A stretch of 64,000 bases of DNA, taken from assembly GCF_030272615.1 (NCBI RefSeq), contig NC_081405.1:26862272-26926271 (forward strand), read 5' to 3'. Shown here one piece after another: positions 57,153 to 64,000 of this stretch (positions within the stretch are counted from its first letter, which is position 1; each line of letters begins with the position of its first letter). The stretch comes from Cryptomeria japonica. Lineage: Eukaryota > Streptophyta > Pinopsida > Cupressales > Cupressaceae. Position numbers and translations under genes: made by a program. Under the pieces are notes generated by a model. The model was not told the DNA's origin, made no database searches, and was given only the letters and a program-made list of their open reading frames with translations.

Positions 57153-58246
57153 TTACCAGATGCTCACCCTCATTCTGTTCAAGGAAATTCCGGACTGTCG
57201 CTTGTCCTCCATTGAAAGACCAGTAATATGTATGAGCAATAAAATCCTCCGTAATATCAAATCTCTAGCCAAGCACAGTAACATGACCATCTTTCCATCC
57301 TTGAACAAACATTTTTGACAAATTGGGGTTATACCCATGCAATCTCTCAAGGTAAGAAGACACCCCACCCTTTTGAAGAATTCTCCAGATAGTACTGTTC
57401 TTCCTGACATCGTCACAGGTAATAGGTTCTAGATGGTTCCTGTTGCCCCCCATTGCAAAATCCCTCTCCTTCTCGGTGCAGAAGACCCCACAAAAAACCC
57501 CACCAGTTTTGAAGATCAAGATGCAAGAGGAATGGCAAACTTCTAAACAGGGACAGTCCCCAACATCCACAAAATGTGTGGAATTAAAGTGGCAGCAAAG
57601 TCACACAATAATTATTAAACACCATCATGATGAGGGAAGCCGCAGTCCGAGCGTGTAGTCTGTCACAAGCAATTAATTTCTTGGTATCATCTGGAAGCAG
57701 GTCGCGCCTTTGCCACACCAATTTATTATTACTTCTAACACCAATATTAGCAAGGGAGTCCACAACACCATTACCCTCTCTAAATATATGGGATATATGG
57801 CATTTATCAAAAGTATTAATGATAGAAATTGAATCGTCAATCAAATTAATGATCGTCCAGCTAGGAGTTTGCAATCTCTTAAGGCACTTAATAATATTGT
57901 CCGAGTCACCTTCAATCCGAACATTTTTACAATCAGATTGGTAGGCAAGAGACAACCCATGGTAGGCAGCAACAGCTTCAGCAAGGTGATTAGTTTGATT
58001 TCCCAAAGGGGAGTGCCACCGCTGAAATAAACCCATCATTAACATATGTTGCTGACCTTGACATATAACATTAATAAAAAGACAAATCCAGAAATGGAAA
58101 GTGTCTGTCTCCCTATATGCTATAATTTTGTTCAGAAGGGTAATTATATTGGATAAATCTTTGTGCAAATCAAACTTAGACAAGGTTTTGGGGAGCTTTG
58201 ATAGTCCCTTTTTCTTCTCCTTGAGCCATTTTTGAGCTACTACCAT
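57153..58246 (-). pseudogene. Second LINE fragment: RNase H and downstream coding region
   Basis: The frame 57584-58246 carries three of the four RNase H blocks: NHLAEAVAAYHGL (Glu), VRIEGDSDNIIKCL (Asp) and GVVDSLANIGV (Asp). The first block with its Asp is missing, so the piece is 5'-truncated or decayed. Downstream frames 57265-57570 and 57153-57416 continue the protein (GVSSYLERLHGYNPNLSKMFVQGWKDGHVTVLG, then HITGLSMEDKRQSG) across a stop and a small CATA-type duplication. No poly-A tail was seen on its left side. It belongs to a LINE related in layout, not in close sequence, to the one at 5908-20760. Confidence 0.7.
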
Positions 58247-58427
58247 CCTGCATTCATCCTAGATGTTTTTATAATATTCTTAAGCTGTTTCCTTGGTAAC
58301 TTTGACATGCTCTTCTTCTGAGGTAGTCTGAAAGTGGTGTTAAATGAATTTTGGTTCAATTTGGCTATATTATTTTGCCTTCGATTGATTTCACTTCCCT
58401 GCTTTTTGGGTCATATGATTTGGTGTA

Positions 58428-59100
58428 TGTAATGTCCCTTGTTTGGGGAGTACTATAATTCAGTCCTGAGACAACAATTTCATCTTAGATTGAGAATTAG
58501 AATACATTTCTAAATATAATTTTATCCAAACTGAACACATTTCATTATAATATTTAACTTAAACTCCTACAAGTAGTTCGGAAGGTCAAACTTATCTTGA
58601 TAGCTTTCTCAATTTATATACTTGAGAGTAGTGCTTCTATATCATAAACTTGTGCTCTACTAGAGAGATATGAGTCTGAAAATAAGAAATAAAGTCTTAA
58701 GTGTCTTTCTCCAATTTCCCACTTATCCTTTCATATATTTTTCTTCTTCATGTATGCACTTGATATGTCTTCCTTATACATCATGCCATAATCTTCGTAT
58801 AACTCGCTTCTTCTTTTCCTCACAATTCACGTTCTATTTTATATTTACATCTATCTAATCAAGAGATACATCTCTTTGAAGGGTGATGTCCTCCCAAATA
58901 AACATGGCTTCTCTTTGCTAATCACAGCCTTTGGATTTTAAGAAATCAACTCCCCTAAACAAATCACATTAAATAAAAAATTCCTTTTGGTCTAACAACC
59001 AAATCACACCTCTTCATTGGTTATGTCTTTTCCTCAACAAAATACACTTCTTAACAAGTCATATTACATTTTTTAGCATATGTTTGTTATTTCTTTACGT
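58428..59100 (+). repeat. LTR of the TGTAATGTCCC family, right end not found
   Basis: It starts TGTAATGTCCCTTG. Later words such as GAGATACATCTCTTTGAAGGGT resemble GAGACACATCTCTTTGGAAAG near 54104 in the related LTR remnant. The 3' boundary was not identified. Confidence 0.45.
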
Positions 59101-59580
59101 GGCTTTCCCCACACACACTGTCCTTTTGTATCGATAGCCTTATTGCTGCTCTACTACATAATATCCCCAATTTGTTTCTACAAAACAGATTAAGACGACT
59201 GTCATGATCTCTTAACATAGTGTCATTATCGTTATTCATTCTAGTTAATTCCTCCCTTATATCAATAATCTTGATTGCCACTTCAGTCGCTATATCTGAT
59301 TAGTGCTTTATCGTTATCCTTGCTATTCCTTGGATGACTGATTTTTATATCGTATTTTCTCATGATAATCATTACCCATTAGATTTTGTTAATTGCTACC
59401 TTTAAGTGGTTCACTTTGATCCTTACAAAATTGTCTTGGTATGTGCTATCATTTTATGACACCCTTGGTCCATCAGTGAGAACCGATCAGAGATATGTTC
59501 CATGGACCAGCGCTGCCTAGTTGATCAAGGAGAAAAGCAATGGAATTATGAAGTGTGAAGTGTTGTCTTGTCAGAAGGAA

Positions 59581-60003
59581 GTTCCTTGTCCTTCTACACC
59601 GGAACTCCGGAAACCCCAGGTTCCCAAGTTCCTTGTCCTTCTACTGCGGAACTCCGAAACCCCCAGGTTCCCAAGTTCCTTGTCCTTCAACCTCGGAACT
59701 CTGGAACCCCCAGGTTCCCAAGTTCCTTGTTCTTCAACCTCGGAATTCCGAAACCCTCAAGTTCCCAAGTTCCTTGTTCTTCAACCCCGGAACTCCGGAA
59801 CCCCCAGGTTCCCAAGTTCCTTGTTCTTCAACCCCAGAACTCCGGAACCCCCAGGTTCCCAAGTTTCTTGTACTTCTACCCCGGAACTCCGGAACCCCCA
59901 GGTTCCCAAGTTCCTTGTTCTTCAACTCCGGAACTCCGGAACCCCCAGGTTCGCAAGTTCCTTGTTCTTCAACCCCAGAACTCCGGAACCCCCAAGTTCC
60001 CAA
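59581..60003. repeat. 47-bp minisatellite, nine copies
   Basis: GTTCCTTG (or a one-base variant) recurs at 59581, 59628, 59675, 59722, 59769, 59816, 59863, 59910, 59957 and 60004, an exact 47-bp period. Units contain CCGGAACTCCGGAACCCCCAGG-type sequence with a CCGGAACTCCGG core. Because 47 is not divisible by three, all three + frames and one - frame stay open for 90 to 175 codons; these ORFs are artefacts of the repeat. Confidence 0.97.
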
Positions 60004-60009
60004 GTTCCT

Positions 60010-63000
60010 TGTCCAACTACGGTGACCCCGATCCCCGAAGTTCCCTAACTACGGTGACCCCGGTCTCCAAAGTCTTCTAAACTTGCTTCTAGCTTGCAAC
60101 ACTTCCGGATGGTGTGATCGACACTCAAGGCTTTAAATGCTCCGACAGTTTTGGTGAATTATGCACTTTTTTTGTGGAGCCACAGGGGTGCATTTAATGT
60201 TTTTGGCAGGTTTTCCATCAAGGGAGGTACGGGGCCATGCTGGGTGACTTATGTCATGTCTGACTTTGGAAGGTCAGTCAATCTATCTTCCTCAGAATTG
60301 CCTTTGGAGGTATGGCTAGGTTGCTTGCATGTACAAGTCAAGTGCATGCACTTCCCTGCACTTCCAGATTGACATGCAGGTGTCATGATCACCATTGTAA
60401 CCCATTTTTCTATATAAGGCTGTTAAGCCTCATTGTAAAGGGCTCTCTCCCTGCTGCCTTGAGCTTTCTTATGCTGTTCTCTTCTCTTGAAGACTTGTAA
60501 TTTTTGCATTTCTGCAACTGTAAGATTGGCTTTTGGCCTTATGATGAATTGAAAATCTCTATTCTTGCCTTCCTTCAACTTATGTATGATGTGTATGTGT
60601 TCTTACCTTCATTATAAGTGTATGTTTGTGGTTTCCTTTCACATTTATGCTGTGTTAACTGGTTTTCTGAGTGTGACCTTGTGGGAATCCTTCTCCCCTC
60701 TTAACAGTTAGAAAATTCCACCCTCCACACATGCGTTTGGGTCACTCATGCAATTGAAGCTTGTGCATCTCTTAGGCTTTTCAGTTGATTCCTTGTGCCA
60801 TTTCGGGTGAGGAGAGAAACCATCTCTTCTTGGTGCATCACCTCCTTTCATTTTAAGCAATTCTCTCTTTCCTCTGCAAGTTGTTAGGATAGGTTTAGTA
60901 GTAAGTTTTGAAGTGTTGAGTTGGTTCAACACCTGCACCTAGATAGAGAAGGAAGCCGGCCTTCTCCGGAGATTCAACCCCTTGCGCAAGGTCCTACACT
61001 TCGGGGTTGTTTCCATGTTTCACAAGGTTGCTGAGTTGATAGCTCAGCAAGGGTGCAAGCTTTTGTGATAACAGTATGTTCACACGCAGTCTCCCGTTCT
61101 GGACTGATAACAAACAATAGATGAATCTGCAAACGATCTGATCTTCCCCTTTGTTGAAGCCACAAAATGTAAGTCAGATGATCTGCTGTGTATTTGGCGC
61201 CTTCACCAAGAATCATCCTCCATTCGGTTTACTTAAGGAAACAATCTTAATGATGATTTTGATTGTTGATTGCATATATATATTGATAAAAATAATGATA
61301 GTAATAATGATACCACGTCTCTGATCTGAATATTGAATTATTATTTGAGACCATGAAATCTGCTATGATTATTGTCTTGAATATGTGCGATAGATAACAA
61401 GCAATTGTTGTTTCAGAATGAGTCTATATGATCATGGGAAGAAGATATGAGAGGCTAGGACTCAATTGGATAGCTGTGCCTGATTAGATCTCGATATCCC
61501 TGATATAATCCTTGGCGATGTATCTGAATACGGCTTAGGCTTATGCGTCCTTACCTTGTGTAGTGGGCCGGGTCGATGCCCCCTCTTCCTTAGTTATCAA
61601 AGGCTCCTTGAGTCCTGCGAATAAAAAGAAATCAGATTATAAAAACAACTTCCATACCTTGGGAAGGGCTTATGATCATCCTTAAGTACGCAACAATGGG
61701 GCATGATGTGAGAAGTAGTGTCTCAACATCATTGCAATCAATTGCCAAATCATGCCTTCTCTCTATTAACTAATATTATTAGTTTATTAACTAATTGTTG
61801 ATCATTGTAACCTCTCCTTGGGCGGTGTTAATCAATTGCCTTCATTCGATCTGTGGTATGTTTTCTTAGACAGCGGTTCATTCCTTGCTAACGTGAAAAT
61901 TTCCTAGGTCTGCTATGCATAGACTCTTATTGTCTTTTAAGTCTTGAATCGGCACATGACAGTGTAGGCATAGACTGATGTAGGGAAATTAGTCGCATGG
62001 GCTAGGCTGCTCTCAAGTACCCTTTGAGTGCTAGGACTTCTTTTATAGTCTTTCATTTTATTCCAGAACTCGTTTAAGTTGATATCGAATACTGAGTCAT
62101 TGGGCAAGTCATTTTCTATGCTGAAATTTGCTCGTAGTCATGATAATTATACTTCATTTCTGCAAGATTTGAGTTTAATGTAGTTTGTAACAGAAGAGCT
62201 TGAGTTGAGCTTGCAAGACGGATTTGAAAGAAGGGTTAATTCCAGGTGACAGCGGTGAGTTTCGCAAGTGTCTCATTAAGCAGTTATGACCCAAATCATA
62301 GGGTATACGACTGGAAAGATTTTCATGTTTCAAGAAGACAATTTAGGGCATTGACTTAGCAAAGGTCTTGAGAGAACAAAGGAAACAATTGAAACCAACT
62401 ATGAATTATAATCCCTAAATTATAAATACGCTAACAAGTGCTAGGTGCTGAGTGGAATTGAAGTATGTACCTCCTAGCTAAGTGAGCTGGTGAAGATCTG
62501 ATTGTGAGAGTTGAGAGGGATATGGAGCAATTTTATGCTGTAATGCTCGAGTGCTTTCAGGCTGTAGAGACCTTTGTTGGTGTTAGCCAAAGAAGACAAG
62601 CGGTGAGAAAGGTCATTTCATCCAATATATATACTTTACATGTTCCTATGAAAGTCCATTTGCTTGTGATACTTTTTGGAATTTTCAAGCTCAGGAGGAA
62701 CTCAAAAATTGACAAATTAGCTGAGTAACAAGTATGGGTCATAATTTTGGGTTGCTGAATTTTCCTTAGTTTGAGTTTTATGGATGTCAAAATTATGAAT
62801 GAGTTGCAGTAAATGACATACAAAGCTATATATACAAATTATCATTATGTCCTTCCAAATATTGTATATGTCAGTTGAAAAGTCAAAAGGAAAGGTTCCA
62901 TTGTTTTAAAAGTTCTTCCAGTTATGCTATACTTGGTTTTTAAGCAAAGGGTGTGTTACATCTTGTGCTTTTAGCACCTGATTTTGGTTATTGACAACTA

Positions 63001-63182
63001 TTAACTCACTCATCCGATTCCTTTTGAGCTTTTAGTCACTTTTGTAAAAATTTATGCATGTGTTGCATTTAGATTTATTTGATCGAGAATATAGGTTTAT
63101 TCATTGAACTTGTAGCATGCTTAACTTTTTTGCTGCTTGTGTTGCATTTAGATTTTTTTGACCATTATGAGTTTTGTTGCAG
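60010..63182. other. Rest of intron 3, LTR-like, no gene
   Basis: A TATA-like TCTATATAAGG at 60409-60419 followed by a pyrimidine-rich leader and TTGTAATTTTTGC suggests the R/U5 part of an LTR. No second LTR was found. The 74-codon frame at 62504-62728 has no recognisable domain. Confidence 0.35.
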
Positions 63183-63227
63183 TGAACTCAGAGGAATTTG
63201 GCATTGACATTGAAGATTATCTCATTG
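63183..63227 (+). CDS. TSN: Translin, exon 4 (45 nt)
   Basis: Completes Leu and encodes NSEEFGIDIEDYLI plus the first base of Gly. Translin proteins have the block LGLNSSEFGLDIEDYLTG here. Acceptor TTGCAG at 63177-63182, donor GTGGGT at 63228. Confidence 0.93.
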
Positions 63228-63373
63228 GTGGGTTAGGATGATTTTTTTCCCATAATCTTAGTTACATTGATATTTTATCATGTTAGAATTGTTGCTCGCT
63301 GTAACTATTATTAGTTGCAAATTCAGAACTACTTACAAAGATTACTAAGACTGTATTTTTATTGGTGTTACAG

Positions 63374-63399
63374 GTTTGTGCAACATGTCCAATGAGCTG
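63374..63399 (+). CDS. TSN: Translin, exon 5 (26-nt micro-exon)
   Basis: After a 146-bp intron, GT completes Gly and eight codons read LCNMSNEL, matching the translin block TGVCFMSNEFPRYV. Acceptor TTACAG ends at 63373 and donor GTAATT starts at 63400, in phase 0. The next exon should begin with a PRYVVNQV-like block and the remaining quarter of the protein. It is not found by 64000, so the gene continues beyond the window. Confidence 0.88.
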
Positions 63400-64000
63400 G
63401 TAATTATACTTGTAAAACTTTTCTTGTTGTTAACAGCTATCAGATTTTGTTGTGGGCTTTGGAATAGTTCTCCACAGATAATTTTTCTTTTAATACATGT
63501 AAGAAAGTGCAGGAAAATCATCTTGAGTATTTTGCAAATAGAGGCCTCAGATAGTTTGGGAAAATGATTGCTTGAAGCATGTTGTAGTTGAATGATTATT
63601 CTTACATAGCCATTAGGTTATGTTTCTCAAATATTTTTATTATGTCATTAATTCCAGATCTTCATGTTATTCAACATGATTTGCCAATGCTTAAGTTACT
63701 ATTGAAGGGATAATGTTAAATTCGGGAAGTACAAATATTTGCTATATTACTGTGTAGTCAAATGCCAAGAATGAAATATAGTCCATAATTTTGAAATGTT
63801 GCAATTTTCTTATGGTCAGAAATTGAAACTCTGACTCCTATAACATTAAAAGATTTAGGATAGACCTCAGTTTTTTTAGAACCATACCTCGATTTACATT
63901 GCTTTTTTGCAATTTGCTTGAATAATTTGCTGGTGCAATTTCCTGAGTTTCATTTTAAACTTAAAGTCATCTGTTGGAGCATGTCATGATTATGCTCTCT
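63400..64000 (+). other. TSN: Translin intron 5, start
   Basis: No frame here matches the expected PRYVVNQV continuation. Sequence is AT-rich intron to the window end. Confidence 0.6.

Larger units (their letters stand above)
56574..63182 (+). other. TSN: Translin intron 3, 6,609 bp
   Basis: It contains a LINE fragment (57153-58246), an LTR start (58428) and a minisatellite (59581-60003). The joined codon T|TG gives Leu, restoring the conserved LGLNSEEFG block. Confidence 0.85.

Noticed and set aside
59581-60003. CRISPR-like regular array
   Set aside because: Units are contiguous with no unique spacers, and the window is eukaryotic.
59521-60080. Overlapping Pro-rich ORFs of 156-175 codons resembling extensin-like proteins
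   Set aside because: All are translations of the same 47-bp minisatellite in different frames; the identical peptide cycle in every frame shows there is no coding constraint.
63455-63560. Possible translin exon 6 after an AACAG at 63431-63435
   Set aside because: No frame gives the expected PRYVVNQV block; the similarity to SDFVVG-like words is chance.

Overview
This window looks like nuclear DNA from a plant with a very large, repeat-filled genome, most likely a conifer or another gymnosperm. That inference rests on one conserved gene split by enormous introns, on dense nested retrotransposons (LINE, Copia-type, Gypsy-type), on a hAT DNA transposon, and on the absence of any prokaryotic-style gene packing. 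Species cannot be read from the sequence alone. All boundaries and similarities were judged by eye.

The only host gene I can support is a translin gene on the + strand. Exon 1 (23310-23721) carries a probable organelle-targeting leader and the translin N-terminus. Exons 2 and 3 lie 32.6 kb downstream (56278-56374, 56458-56573). Exon 4 (63183-63227) and a 26-nt exon 5 (63374-63399) follow after a further 6.6-kb intron. All splice phases agree and all five exons are open, giving 232 residues before the gene runs off the right edge. The gene is therefore more than 40 kb long and most of the window's right two thirds is intron.

Left of the gene (1-23 kb) is a transposon graveyard. Two copies of one LTR element family lie in opposite orientations (1-2398 and 2399-3764). 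An LTR-type repeat follows, with a 31-bp minisatellite. A roughly 7-kb LINE on the - strand (5908-11879 continued at 19566-about 20760) is split by a 7.7-kb Copia-type element (11880-19565). That Copia element has complete LTRs, primer-binding site and polypurine tract, but no protease, integrase or reverse transcriptase. It encodes a coiled-coil, multi-zinc-knuckle Gag-like protein and several unrecognised ORFs.

Inside translin intron 1 there is a miniature LTR element (27298-29299), a nest of Gypsy-type LTR sequences in both orientations (about 31.2-44.5 kb), an orphan hAT terminus (44668), and a solo LTR with 5-bp target duplication (49118-53980). A hAT transposon with 8-bp duplication and a dead transposase gene (49256-52668) sits inside that solo LTR. 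Intron 3 holds a second LINE fragment (57153-58246), another LTR start and a 47-bp minisatellite (59581-60003).

No element retains an intact set of genes. The biological interest lies in how a conserved gene keeps its reading frame across so much inserted DNA, and in the pol-less Copia element with its unidentified ORFs.
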